Assembly (NCBI RefSeq): GCF_004363045.1 | Contig: NZ_SNYJ01000006.1 | Coordinates: 112,978 to 176,977, forward strand | Direction: 5' to 3' | Origin: Aureibacillus halotolerans | Lineage (GTDB): Bacteria; Bacillota; Bacilli; Bacillales; DSM-28697 | Length of the DNA stretch: 64,000 nt | Shown here: positions 18,662-27,090 of the stretch, in pieces | Numbering within the stretch: the stretch's first letter is position 1 | How the letters are laid out: each line of letters begins with the position of its first letter | Position numbers and translations under genes: made by a program | The notes under the pieces: model-generated | Told to the model about the DNA's origin: nothing | Seen by the model: the letters and a program-made list of their open reading frames with translations, nothing else | Database searches by the model: none

Positions 18662-19867
18662 CTATGTTTGCATGGTCTTTTGATCTACAAGGAATGGTTC
18701 TTGCGTCGAATGTCGAGCAATGAACTGCTCCATTCGGCGAACAGCCTCCTGAAGTTGCTCCATTGAGGAGGCATAGGAGCAACGTATGTGCCCCTCACCA
18801 CTTGGGCCAAACACATTCCCTGGAACGACGGCGACTTTTTCTTCGTGAAGCAGCTTCTCAGCAAATTCTTCACTTGAAAAACCCGTGGACTTAATCGAAG
18901 GAAAAGCGTAAAAGGCACCACCCGGCATATGACAGCTTAATCCCATTTCTTGAAAGGAACGAACGATGTAGTTACGACGTCGCTGGTAATGTTTTCGCAT
19001 ATGGGCGACATCCTCCCACCCATTCCGTAATGCTTCAAGCGCACCATGCTGTGCCGTTGTTGATGCACACATCGTTGTATACTGATGGATCTTTAGCATG
19101 GCTTGCAAGATATCATCAGGTCCAAGGGCAAACCCCAGTCGCCAGCCCGTCATGGCGAACCCTTTTGAAAACCCATTGATGACAATCGTCCGTTCTCTCA
19201 TTTTTGAAAGGGAGGCGATTGATACGTGGGCCTCGTCATAAGAAAGCTCTGCATAAATTTCATCGGTGATGACAAGCAAATCTTTTTCGATACACACGTC
19301 AGCAATCTCTTGTAGGGAAGACTGATTTAACACGGTTCCTGTTGGATTGCTAGGTGAGCATATCATGACTGCCTTCGTTCGATCTGTCACTGCATGTCGT
19401 ATAGCGTCTGCCGTTGGGCGAAAGTCTGTTTCTGCTGTCGTTTCAATCGGCACGGGAATGCCGCCTGCCAACTCTATTGTCGGAAGGTACGAAACGAAGC
19501 TCGGGCGAATGACAATGACTTCTTCCCCCGGATTCACTACAGCACGAATGGCCAAATCGATTCCTTGGCTCGCTCCTACAGTGACTAATACTTCTGAGTT
19601 CGGATCATAGGAAAGGCTGTATTTCGTGCGGTAATATTTTGAAATCTCTTTTCGCAAAGACAGGATGCCCGGATTTGCTGTATATGACGTGTAGCCTTCC
19701 TCCAGTGAAAGAATACTCGCTTCACGTATTTTCCAGGAGGTCACAAAATCTGGTTCTCCTACGCCAAGGGAGATGACGCCTTCCATGCCTGCCGCCAGAT
19801 CAAAAAAACGACGGATGCCAGAGGGCTGCAAGTTCTTTGCTGTGGAGGATAAGAAGCGGTTGCTCAT
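18662..19867 (-). CDS. yugH: PLP-dependent aminotransferase (YugH/PatA type)
   Basis: 401 residues, fold type I aminotransferase of class I/II. Motifs: SLGVGEPDFVT, YTSYTANPGILSLRKEIS, CSPSNPTGTV (Asn contacting PLP), ITDEIYAELSYD (Asp–Tyr) and INGFSKGFAMTGWRLG with the Schiff-base Lys. Arg binding the substrate carboxylate lies in the C-terminal HIRCSYA. It overlaps the upstream Lrp-family gene by 4 bp (ATGA), so the pair is translationally coupled, as yugG–yugH in B. subtilis. Likely an aromatic or branched amino acid aminotransferase; substrate uncertain. Confidence 0.93.
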   Translation of the reverse strand: MSNRFLSSTAKNLQPSGIRRFFDLAAGMEGVISLGVGEPDFVTSWKIREASILSLEEGYTSYTANPGILSLRKEISKYYRTKYSLSYDPNSEVLVTVGASQGIDLAIRAVVNPGEEVIVIRPSFVSYLPTIELAGGIPVPIETTAETDFRPTADAIRHAVTDRTKAVMICSPSNPTGTVLNQSSLQEIADVCIEKDLLVITDEIYAELSYDEAHVSIASLSKMRERTIVINGFSKGFAMTGWRLGFALGPDDILQAMLKIHQYTTMCASTTAQHGALEALRNGWEDVAHMRKHYQRRRNYIVRSFQEMGLSCHMPGGAFYAFPSIKSTGFSSEEFAEKLLHEEKVAVVPGNVFGPSGEGHIRCSYASSMEQLQEAVRRMEQFIARHSTQEPFLVDQKTMQT

Positions 19868-20358
19868 GGAGACACCACGATCCTTTTGTCAGCGTCTCCT
19901 TCATCAAAAATCGTTCCGTCATGCTTGTATTTCTTCATAATAAAGTGTGTTGTCGTGGAAATGACGGAATCCAGGGTTGATAATTTATCTGAAACAAACC
20001 TCGCAACATCAGTCATCGTTCTACCTTCGACCTGCACGGAGAGATCGTAGGCACCCGACATGAGGTACACTGATTTCACTTCATCATATCTATAAATCCG
20101 ACGAGCAATCTCATCAAAGCCAACATCTCTTTTAGGCGTTACCTTCACGTCAATCATGGCTTTGATCGTATCATCATTATCGACCTTCGCCCAATCAATC
20201 ACCGTCGCGTATTCAATGATCACCTTTTTCTCTTCAAGTGATCGAATCAACGCACCCGTCGCTTCTACTGACATGTCGATCATTTTTGCAATCGTGTCAA
20301 CCGCAAGTCTGCCATTATGCTCAATAATTTCTAAGACTTCAACCTCTTTTTCATTCAT
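19864..20358 (-). CDS. yugG: Lrp/AsnC-family transcriptional regulator YugG
   Basis: 164 residues from ATG 20358 (MNEKEVEVLEIIEHNGR), preceded by AGGTGAGAGGC; an upstream in-frame GTG (20367) overlaps that RBS. N-terminal winged helix-turn-helix (~1–55, AVDTIAKMIDMSVEATGALIRSLEEKKVI), then the ligand-binding/oligomerisation RAM domain (~65–145, VKSVYLMSGAYDLSVQVEG). Lrp-type regulators sense amino acids; its operon partner is an aminotransferase, so it probably regulates amino-acid turnover and its own operon. Effector unknown. Confidence 0.92.
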   Translation of the reverse strand: MNEKEVEVLEIIEHNGRLAVDTIAKMIDMSVEATGALIRSLEEKKVIIEYATVIDWAKVDNDDTIKAMIDVKVTPKRDVGFDEIARRIYRYDEVKSVYLMSGAYDLSVQVEGRTMTDVARFVSDKLSTLDSVISTTTHFIMKKYKHDGTIFDEGDADKRIVVSP

Positions 20359-20491
20359 GCCTCTCACCTGCGATTTCTTAAGAATAATTGACCCTAGTAT
20401 AACAAAGAATGAGTGTTGCGTAATGTATTATTTACATCAATACTGTAGCATAGTAGGAGAAGAATGATTCCACGAGTAATGAGGTGTCTCT

Positions 20492-21361
20492 ATGGAAGCA
20501 ATACGACAATTTTTTCCCTACCAAAACACAAAGGTGTATTACGAACTGACGCCACATGAAGATAGAAACGCACCTTGTCTTGTTTTAGTTCATGGTTTTT
20601 TATCTTCTATGTTTAGCTTTAGACGCTTAGAACCGCTGTTAACACAGTCCTTTCATGTCTTAACGCTTGATCTTCCACCATTTGGGCGTTCTGGTAAATC
20701 AAAACGATTTACTTATTCGTATGAAAATTATGGTGCCATCGTGAATGCCTTGCTTAAAGAGCTGAACTGGACCAATGTGTTTGGCATTGGTCATTCAATG
20801 GGTGGTCAAGTGTTATTAAATGCCGCATGCAATCAGAGCCACCGATTCTCTGGTTTAGTCCTCCTTGGCTGCTCCGGCTATTTAAAACCAGTTCGAAAGC
20901 TCGTCCTATCAACGTATGTTCCATTTTTCTCTCATTACCTTAAATATATCCTTGCAAAAACTGGGGTGAAAGGAAACCTATACAACGTCGTTTACGAAAA
21001 GCATTCTGTCACTCCCGAGATGATTCAAGGGTATGCAGAGCCTTTTAAGCACCCAAAGATATTTCCTGCGCTTGTCAGATTTATCCGCCATCGTGAAGGA
21101 GATCTATCAACGGAATGTTTAAACACCATCTCTTTGCCAATACAATTGCTTTGGGGAGCCCACGATAAAGTCGTCCCTTTAAAAACAGGAAAACGCCTCG
21201 AGCAGGATTTGCCCCAGGCATGTCTTCACGTCTATGAGGATGCGGCTCATTTGCTTCCAGAAGAAAAACCAGCGGACATTTACCGCCAAGTGGACGCATT
21301 CATTACAGAAGTCTCTACGAGGTTATTTAATCAAAACACGCCCGTCGGAGGTTCCGACTAG
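20492..21361 (+). CDS. yugF: Alpha/beta-fold hydrolase YugF
   Basis: 289 residues. Alpha/beta hydrolase with oxyanion motif VLVHGFLSS, nucleophile elbow GIGHSMGGQV (Ser ~118), acid LLWGAHDKVVP and catalytic His in EDAAHLLPEE, so the triad is complete. No signal peptide. RBS TGAGGTG. The last 39 bp overlap the convergent rpiA gene. Similar to the haloperoxidase/epoxide hydrolase branch and to B. subtilis YugF; natural substrate unknown. Confidence 0.92.
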   Translation: MEAIRQFFPYQNTKVYYELTPHEDRNAPCLVLVHGFLSSMFSFRRLEPLLTQSFHVLTLDLPPFGRSGKSKRFTYSYENYGAIVNALLKELNWTNVFGIGHSMGGQVLLNAACNQSHRFSGLVLLGCSGYLKPVRKLVLSTYVPFFSHYLKYILAKTGVKGNLYNVVYEKHSVTPEMIQGYAEPFKHPKIFPALVRFIRHREGDLSTECLNTISLPIQLLWGAHDKVVPLKTGKRLEQDLPQACLHVYEDAAHLLPEEKPADIYRQVDAFITEVSTRLFNQNTPVGGSD

Positions 21362-21988
21362 AATCGTCTCGGCGAGATCAATGAATAACCCATTCTCCAC
21401 AACTCCTGGGAGCTGGTTCAATGCTTCAGATAGCTTGCGCGGCTCACGAATCGGGTAGAAATCGACATCTAAAATGTAATTTCCATTGTCGGTCATATAC
21501 GTGTTGTCTCCATCTTTTCGAAGGTGAGGCGTGCCTTCCATTAACTGAATATCAAACGCCGTCTTTTCCCAGCCATAAGGCACAACTTCAACCGGCAGCT
21601 TAAAAGTTCCGAGGACGTCAACGAGCTTTGATTCATCCGCCACGACGATCATGCGACGCGACGCCTTAGCTACAATCTTTTCTCGAAGAAGAGCCCCGCC
21701 TCCACCTTTAATAAGCTGAAACTGCGGATCGATTTCGTCTGCTCCATCGATTGTAATATCGAGCTGCTTCACATCGCTAAAGGTGACCAAAGGAATGCCA
21801 AGTCGATTGGCTTGTTCTTCCGTTGCCTTTGATGTTGGCAGTCCCTTAATATTCAGTCCGGCTTGCACCATCTCACCCAGCTTTTCGATCATCCAATAAG
21901 CTGTTGATCCTGTGCCAAGCCCTACGGTCATCCCTTCTTCTACATAAGCTGCTGCTCTCTCTCCAACGGCTTTCTTTGCATTAATCAT
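21323..21988 (-). CDS. rpiA: Ribose-5-phosphate isomerase A
   Basis: 221 residues, family length. It interconverts ribose-5-phosphate and ribulose-5-phosphate in the non-oxidative pentose phosphate pathway. Motifs: VGLGTGSTAYW (phosphate loop), TIDGADEIDP (catalytic Asp/Glu), IKGGGGALLREKIVA (catalytic Glu, Lys) and LVDVLGTFKLPVEVVP. RBS CTGGAGG lies 9 nt from ATG 21988. Its 3' end overlaps the yugF 3' end by 39 bp in convergent orientation, with no terminator visible between them. Confidence 0.97.
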   Translation of the reverse strand: MINAKKAVGERAAAYVEEGMTVGLGTGSTAYWMIEKLGEMVQAGLNIKGLPTSKATEEQANRLGIPLVTFSDVKQLDITIDGADEIDPQFQLIKGGGGALLREKIVAKASRRMIVVADESKLVDVLGTFKLPVEVVPYGWEKTAFDIQLMEGTPHLRKDGDNTYMTDNGNYILDVDFYPIREPRKLSEALNQLPGVVENGLFIDLAETILVGTSDGRVLIK

Positions 21989-22191
21989 TCGCTGTATCCT
22001 CCAGTGAAGTCCGTGTGATTTGTATGTCTGCGGATTTTTTAATGAATGGTTTGGATGTCTAGTCCACCAAAGTCTGTATCTTCATAGTATAAAGGACAGA
22101 GAACGCGATACAAAAGACGGAATTACTCGCTTTTGTCCTTGCCTCTCTGTCATGACCTGCCGAATGCATTCCTTCTCTTTTGTGGACCTTC

Positions 22192-23526
22192 CTACTCATG
22201 GGAAAGGTCCTTTTTTTCGTCAAGCACTGGCCATGGCCTGCTGAATGAAAGCGTACGTTTAAAGAATGGGACTGGCACCGGCATCGCATGAAAGGTTTTC
22301 TCAAAAAAAGCGTGTACATACGAACGATAAATAATACTATAACGATAGCCCTCATTCTGCATGTCCTCAAGAATTGACGTCAACAGCGTCGTGCCTAAAT
22401 GCTTCTGCCTGAACCCACTCCGGACAAAGACATGACCAATTTGACCTGGTGGTGTCATATATCTGTAGGCCAAGCCAAGAGGCTCTCCGGCTTCTTTAAT
22501 CACATAATACATGCCATCGCTATGATTTGGATATGTAATACCAGCTTGTTGCTCCGCCATGTCTTTTAACGCAACCACTTGGTCATCACTTTCATCTTTG
22601 ATGCTGACTTCTGTCAATGAGTGATCCTCGTTTTCCGGAAGCATTGTTAAATCAATGATCATGTCTCGAGGTTGAAGCAGCTGCTGCTTCACTTCTTCTT
22701 CCCCCATCTTTTCTAGAGCATTTTGCCAGCTTGGCGGTTGATTGTGATGGAATGCGCGAATGACGTGAAAAAGGTCGAGAATGTCATTCCCTGTCTTCTC
22801 CATCTCGAACAATGCCTGATGGAAAATATCATAGAGCTCCTTCGTCATGGCTGGAAAATGGACAGATCCGTAGGAAAACGTCATCGCTGTCCCTGTAGAC
22901 GCTTCTTTGTCAAACGGTCCATATGGCATAACTAAACCCATGAGCCATTTATCCTCTTCTAGACAAGTAAAGCTTGCCTTCAAGAAGTCTGATGAAGTAA
23001 GCAACTCCCCTTCAATCATATCGTCTGTTGCTAAATGTATGACGTTTAACAACCGAGGAGCCAATTGCTTCCGATCCTTATGTGGCGGGAGAAGACTTTT
23101 CGTCATAATAATTTTGGCTTGTCCACTTTGATCCATATCGACACTAGCGACCGAAAAGCCTGATTGCACATTAAGGAGCAGCATTTCTCTCCATTTGTTG
23201 TACGTATGCGTTTCAACGACTTTATACTGTTGATTTCGAAGCCAAGAATGCTGAAGCCTCATTAATGTGCTTGCGACTTTCTTTCTTCGAAAAGCGGGGT
23301 CGACACATCCCATCCAGCTATAATGGTGACCTGGTTCGCGGTCATACCCCATTTTAAAGCCTGCCAATGTGTCATTTTCAAACGCTGCAAAGATGAGGAG
23401 CGGCGAGTTTTGCTTCATTTTTCGATACAACACATTTGGATTGCTTCCAAAGACATGACTGTATAATTGCAAGAGCTGATTAAGCACAAAGCCGGGAAGC
23501 GAATCCTGGTACATTTCAAATCTCAT
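22192..23526 (-). CDS. Protein with two GNAT acetyltransferase domains
   Basis: 444 residues. The N-terminal GNAT (~1–150) has GCVDPAFRRKKVASTLM for the acetyl-CoA loop; the C-terminal GNAT (~300–430) has GHVFVRSGFRQKHLGTTLL. A helical linker (~165–290) joins them. Two-domain GNATs occur among antibiotic and small-molecule acetyltransferases; the substrate here is unknown. RBS AAAGGCGG, 7 nt from ATG 23526. The last codons overlap a hairpin (22185–22218) that would terminate plus-strand, not minus-strand, transcription. Confidence 0.85.
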   Translation of the reverse strand: MRFEMYQDSLPGFVLNQLLQLYSHVFGSNPNVLYRKMKQNSPLLIFAAFENDTLAGFKMGYDREPGHHYSWMGCVDPAFRRKKVASTLMRLQHSWLRNQQYKVVETHTYNKWREMLLLNVQSGFSVASVDMDQSGQAKIIMTKSLLPPHKDRKQLAPRLLNVIHLATDDMIEGELLTSSDFLKASFTCLEEDKWLMGLVMPYGPFDKEASTGTAMTFSYGSVHFPAMTKELYDIFHQALFEMEKTGNDILDLFHVIRAFHHNQPPSWQNALEKMGEEEVKQQLLQPRDMIIDLTMLPENEDHSLTEVSIKDESDDQVVALKDMAEQQAGITYPNHSDGMYYVIKEAGEPLGLAYRYMTPPGQIGHVFVRSGFRQKHLGTTLLTSILEDMQNEGYRYSIIYRSYVHAFFEKTFHAMPVPVPFFKRTLSFSRPWPVLDEKKDLSHE

Positions 23527-23624
23527 CTTTTTCCGCCTTTTCTGCTTTTCTATTATTGTACAGAAAAAGCTGACAATTAAACAGTGTAGAAGTCATTTGG
23601 TGTGAAAAGTACTTCTACATCACC

Positions 23625-23845
23625 CAACTTTCGCAGTGCAAAAATCACCTTCAACGTTGGCTGTGCCTTAGTGAAAGCAAGGTCAGATAAATTAAATGAC
23701 ATCTTCTGTATTCGTGAAATTTAAAGTTGCCAATCTCATAATCCTGTATTTTCTAAAACATCGCTTTTAAAAACTAAGTGGATCTCTACGCTCTAAATTA
23801 CTAGATGGATCTCTTTCGTCACATCATAAAAGATGAGTGCACCAT
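23625..23845 (+). repeat. Interspersed repeat B, copy 1 (intact)
   Basis: Begins CAACTTTCGCAGTGCA and continues with TTCAACGTTGGCTGTGCC, then a tail with TAAGTGGATCTCTACGCTC and CACATCATAAAA. Diverged matches: 33255–33270 plus 33597–33815 (interrupted), and the first ~65 bp, inverted, at 41021–41087 and 44798–44857. Non-coding. Confidence 0.7.
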
Positions 23846-24095
23846 TAAAAGCATCCACCAACGAGACTGCAGCGACAAAGAAAACACGACGAGGTCTTCT
23901 CGAGTCGATGTTGCACTATGGTGTAAAAAAACACGACCGCTTCGTCAAAATACTTCGCATTCCGCGGGCACGGCTTCAGCTTCCTCGGAAAGCAAAAGCT
24001 TTCCGAGGGGATCTTCAGCTCGCGCTGTTCTCGCAGGAGTCTACGTATTTTGACTACGCTGACGTTTGTTTCTGCGTAGTTTTTTTATTTTGACC
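23846..24095 (+). repeat. Interspersed hairpin repeat A, copy 1
   Basis: Left module CAAAGAAAACACGACGAGG… (23876–23940), then a core bounded by perfect inverted 10-mers GTCAAAATAC (23944–23953) and GTATTTTGAC (24045–24054). Inside, CTTCCTCGGAAAGC pairs with GCTTTCCGAGGGG and GGGCACGGC with GCGCTGTTC, so the whole core can fold as one long imperfect hairpin. Ends TGTTTGTTTCTGCGTA. Other copies: 28355–28690, 33271–33596, 34085–34165 (partial), 41195–41410 (inverted). No protein-coding capacity. Confidence 0.85.
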
Positions 24096-24227
24096 CGGTT
24101 TCAAAAAACGGAGATTTGAATTAGCTGGAATGAGTAAATTTCATAACAAAGCGAGCTATAGCCGCTTGTCATTAATGACTGGTATTCGATTTTATCACTT
24201 GTCCTATCGTAATGCTGCTAAGGACAT

Positions 24228-24491
24228 TCACACAGAAGGCGTTTTCCCCATAAAAAATGCGGATACAGCTTCTAGCAGCTCTCTTTCATCCGTGCCTGTC
24301 GTAATGATCGTAATTGGATCCCCTGAATTTATGAACGCTGCAACCAAACCAAGTAGGCTCTTGCCATTTATTTTCCGCTCATTTTTATGGATAAATACGT
24401 CAGCCTCATATTGGTGAACCATCCAGATAAAACTTTGGATATTCGGCTGTGTCATGGTGACTCTGCTCACCGTTTCTTTAACAAAGCTCAT
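24228..24491 (-). CDS. HPr-like protein lacking the phospho-histidine (Thr14)
   Basis: 87 residues, RBS AAAGGAGGGG. The C-terminal two thirds are HPr-like: DVFIHKNERKINGKSLLGLV followed by GDPITIITTGTDERE. Ser45 sits in NGKSLLGL, equivalent to HPr Ser46, the HPr kinase site. Aligning on that serine puts Thr14 where HPr has the PTS-phosphorylated His15, and the HARPA motif is absent. So it cannot relay PTS phosphate in the usual way but might be a Ser-P regulator like Crh (which has Gln15). It is the last gene of a minus-strand run with a HAD phosphatase and another HPr-like gene. Confidence 0.75.
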   Translation of the reverse strand: MSFVKETVSRVTMTQPNIQSFIWMVHQYEADVFIHKNERKINGKSLLGLVAAFINSGDPITIITTGTDERELLEAVSAFFMGKTPSV

Positions 24492-24567
24492 GTTTTGCCC
24501 CTCCTTTTTCTTTACAGTATGTGAGTTGATTTAAGAATGCTTGTATGATGGCGGAGCATCTTTAAGC

Positions 24568-25212
24568 TCATGTCGAGTAGTCTATAGTATTCAAAAGTCT
24601 ACCAAGCTCCGATGGGGAAGTAAAGAGGTATCTTGGCTTATGTTGATAAAGTTGCTCATAGCCTTCAAAACCCCATGTGACGGCTGCAATATCAATGCCT
24701 GTTTCCTTGCATGCAAAAATATCTCTCTCCTCATCTCCAATATAAAGCACTTCTTTAGGGGAGAGCTGCTTCTGTCGCAGGAATTTTCTCAGGAAAGAAG
24801 CCTTCCCATAAAGCGAGCTTCTTCCAATAATTTCATGGAACATTTCAGCGTTGTTTTTATGTAAAAATGATTGAATTACTCTCTCATCATTGGAAGACAG
24901 GACCCCCATCTGATAGCTTTTCTCAGCAGCTGTTCGGATCACCCCTTCGATGCCATCAATAAAGTCTAAAGAATCCAGCTGCTCTCGGTACCTCGATCTA
25001 AACACATGAAGAAGCTGTGGAATTTTATAGATTGGAACACCAAGGAGCTCACATTTCTGTTTGATTGATGCCTCTTTCAAGGGACGCATATCCTTTGCGT
25101 GAATATGTTTAAACCCATGGGTGGAAGCCAGTTCGTTAAAAATGCGAACCGCTAAAGGCACAGAATCAACAAGAGTTCCGTCAAAATCAAAAAGAACATA
25201 ACGGTAGTACAT
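24568..25212 (-). CDS. HAD-superfamily phosphatase
   Basis: 214 residues from ATG 25212 (MYYRYVLFDFDGTLVDS), with GGAGAAAGGGG upstream; a longer frame to 25284 covers a hairpin. HAD motif I DFDGTLVDS, motif II VLSSND, conserved Lys in SLYGKASFLRKFL, motif III YIGDEERDI. Cap type C1 (helical insertion ~20–85). Resembles phosphoglycolate/pyrophosphatase-type enzymes such as PpaX; substrate not determinable. PpaX cleaves the pyrophosphate made by HPr kinase/phosphorylase, so lying between two HPr-like genes is suggestive, but that link is inference. Confidence 0.85.
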   Translation of the reverse strand: MYYRYVLFDFDGTLVDSVPLAVRIFNELASTHGFKHIHAKDMRPLKEASIKQKCELLGVPIYKIPQLLHVFRSRYREQLDSLDFIDGIEGVIRTAAEKSYQMGVLSSNDERVIQSFLHKNNAEMFHEIIGRSSLYGKASFLRKFLRQKQLSPKEVLYIGDEERDIFACKETGIDIAAVTWGFEGYEQLYQHKPRYLFTSPSELGRLLNTIDYST

Positions 25213-25235
25213 AAACGATACCCCTTTCTCCTTCA

Positions 25236-25273
25236 TAGAAAAAACTGCTTTGCAATCAGCGCAATGCAGTTTC
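25236..25273 (-). terminator. Terminator between HPr-like gene and HAD gene
   Basis: AAACTGCTTTGC (25242–25253) pairs with GCAATGCAGTTT (25261–25272), with TTTTTTC after it on the minus strand. It would limit read-through into the HAD gene, whose RBS follows directly. Confidence 0.75.
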
Positions 25274-25335
25274 AATGACAACATTGTTCACTTGTATGAA
25301 GCGAATCGACATTTTGGAGTTCAAAGCACCAGCGG

Positions 25336-25596
25336 TTACTTGTCGGTTCCCGTTAAATACCCTTCAACAGCTTTTGCTGCATCCTCTGCATCGGCGCCTT
25401 CTACTTGGACGTTGAACTCTGCACCTTTGCGAATTGGAAGCGCTAAAAGGCCCATCATGCTTTTTGCATCGATTACAAAAGTTCCTTTCAACAACTTGAT
25501 ATCGGCGGAAAAGCCGCTCGTCAATTGACAAAAATCCACGGTTGTTTTTTGGTCAAATTGTCGCTCCACAAGAATGCTTTTCTCAATTCGCTTCAT
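25336..25596 (-). CDS. HPr-like protein with Asp15 in place of His15
   Basis: 86 residues, RBS GCGGAGGG. HPr fold signature: SADIKLLKGTFVIDAKSMMG, with Ser46 exactly at the HPr kinase position, and EFNVQVEGADAEDAAKAVEGY at the C-terminal helix. Numbering without gaps puts Asp15 where HPr has His15; the HARPA motif is replaced by FDQKTT. Asp could mimic a phosphorylated histidine or simply mark loss of PTS function. A second HPr-like gene lies 0.85 kb downstream and the canonical HPr gene at 31890. No ptsI is nearby. Confidence 0.78.
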   Translation of the reverse strand: MKRIEKSILVERQFDQKTTVDFCQLTSGFSADIKLLKGTFVIDAKSMMGLLALPIRKGAEFNVQVEGADAEDAAKAVEGYLTGTDK

Positions 25597-25652
25597 TCGT
25601 TATCCCTCCGCATACGTTTTCCAACGATACACTTTATGCGTGAGGTTTTTAT

Positions 25653-26237
25653 TCAGAACGTTGTGCGTGCGTTCTTCCAATTCTTTTTTAATAGTCCATA
25701 GACAATATGATCCACATATCCCGATGGCAGCCACTCAACTTCATGAAGGAGACCTTCTTGTTGGAACCCAAAACGTTCTGGGATGCGGATACTTTTCTCA
25801 TTTTTAGTTGCACAGCGTATTTCCACACGATGAAGTCCGTACGCAGAAAATGCATAATCTATCATCGCTTTCGTTGCCGTTGTCATAATCCCATTGCCCG
25901 TGTAAGAACCTGCAAGCCAATACCCTAGACTGGCATTGCGATTAAACCAATCAATTGAGTGAAAGCCAATACTGCCTACAATGATGTCATCGTAGAGAAT
26001 GCAGGCTTGAAACCCATCATTTCGACGGAACTGATCGATCGAGCGTTGAACAAACTTTGTCACATAATCAGGTCCTGTGGCATAATCCACCCACCCTAAC
26101 CACTCACGCAATTGACTTCTGTGGGCGGTAATGAGCTTGTAGAGCGCAGGCACATCAGACATGCGTGTCAATCTTAGATGGACCCGATCGGAGGCTGAAA
26201 TGTGCACATCATTCGCTGGCATTTTTTTAGAATACAT
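25653..26237 (-). CDS. RimJ/RimL-type GNAT N-acetyltransferase
   Basis: 194 residues. GNAT of the ribosomal-protein-alanine/serine acetyltransferase group (YdaF-like): LRLTRMSDVPALYKLI at the start, GSIGFHSIDWFNRNASLGYWL, the acetyl-CoA region SYTGNGIMTTATKAMIDYAF, and HRVEIRCATKNEKSIRIPERFGF. RBS AGAGGGG overlaps the stop codon of the upstream M50 gene, 4 bp apart, indicating cotranscription with yugE and the protease gene. Substrate unknown. Confidence 0.88.
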   Translation of the reverse strand: MYSKKMPANDVHISASDRVHLRLTRMSDVPALYKLITAHRSQLREWLGWVDYATGPDYVTKFVQRSIDQFRRNDGFQACILYDDIIVGSIGFHSIDWFNRNASLGYWLAGSYTGNGIMTTATKAMIDYAFSAYGLHRVEIRCATKNEKSIRIPERFGFQQEGLLHEVEWLPSGYVDHIVYGLLKKNWKNARTTF

Positions 26238-26241
26238 ACGA

Positions 26242-26697
26242 CTACGCCCCTCTTCTCATCAATTGAATTACCTGAGATACCATTTGCCACCCATCACTTG
26301 AACGTGAGCCCACTTTAAACGGAACCAAGTTGACAATTCCTATCCACAGATTAAACGCCGCCGTGAGATTAAGGAAGGTATCACTATGCTCGCCGTCAAA
26401 AAGAAGGAGCGCAATAAGCAAGTTGACGGCAGGTCCAGCAAAGGAGATCGTGATTTTTGCGACGCTCGATAACTGATCAGCATTGGTCTTTGAATAGGCC
26501 CCTAAAAACCAAAACAGTCGTAGCTGAAAGAGGACCTGAAAGCATTGTAATTGAAGCAGTATTTTACCCCCACCTATGACGATGGTTGCTTCTGAAGCTC
26601 CCATAATTCGTGCACTAATGGCATGGGCCATTTCATGAATGACAATCGTTAATGGAACGACCAGAGCAAGAAAGGCTAAGAAAATGACTGCTGTCAC
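26242..26697 (-). CDS. Small M50-family membrane metalloprotease
   Basis: 151 residues, GTG start. Site-2-protease type: first helix contains the zinc motif HEMAH (residues 21–25); a later helix region carries NLVPFKVGSRSSDGWQ, matching the N-x-x-P-x-x-x-x-D-G third-ligand motif. Three to four hydrophobic segments. No PDZ or CBS domain, so it is a minimal catalytic core. RBS AAAGGATG precedes the GTG. The stop codon of yugE lies in that RBS region. M50 proteases cut transmembrane anti-sigma factors or clear signal peptides; no substrate is identified here. Confidence 0.85.
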   Translation of the reverse strand: MTAVIFLAFLALVVPLTIVIHEMAHAISARIMGASEATIVIGGGKILLQLQCFQVLFQLRLFWFLGAYSKTNADQLSSVAKITISFAGPAVNLLIALLLFDGEHSDTFLNLTAAFNLWIGIVNLVPFKVGSRSSDGWQMVSQVIQLMRRGA

Positions 26698-26700
26698 CTT

Positions 26701-26952
26701 CTACATCCTTTCACAGCTTGATGCTTCTTTTAAAACGATCAGTTCAGATGCGATCATTTGGCATTTCTCGAGGGGGATATCCTCATCGAACGATTGGGCA
26801 TAAATAAATTGAATCTTATTGGCGAGCATTTTTTCGTTTGCTGAACTCATTAGTTCCTGTAATACGTCGACAGGTTCTGTCTCGTAAAAGTCCTCACCAA
26901 GGAGGAACGGGTCCCATTGTTTAAGCTTTTCAATCACTAGTTCTTGAAACAT
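26701..26952 (-). CDS. yugE: DUF1871 family protein YugE
   Basis: 83 residues from ATG 26952 (MFQELVIEKLKQWDPF), RBS AAGGTAGGTGG. Acidic all-alpha protein with the family pattern WDP…Y-x-T-E-x-V-D-V-L-Q and IPLEKCQMIASEL. Matches B. subtilis YugE in size and in lying next to patB. No transmembrane segment. Function unknown. First gene of a tight yugE–M50–GNAT unit (4-bp gaps). Confidence 0.75.
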   Translation of the reverse strand: MFQELVIEKLKQWDPFLLGEDFYETEPVDVLQELMSSANEKMLANKIQFIYAQSFDEDIPLEKCQMIASELIVLKEASSCERM

Positions 26953-27090
26953 TTTTCCCACCTACCTTTTTTCTCATACCTCTATATTAGAAGGTATCGT
27001 AAAATCACGCAACGGGCATCCTTCGTGCCAACGGAATTCCTATGATATAATAAGCATTCACAATGGAATATTCAAGGAGGCATAACAGCA

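Noticed and set aside
23805-24093. Overlapping plus-strand frames of 82 and 86 codons
   Set aside because: They lie wholly within repeats B and A; no RBS, and the frames are not kept in the other copies.
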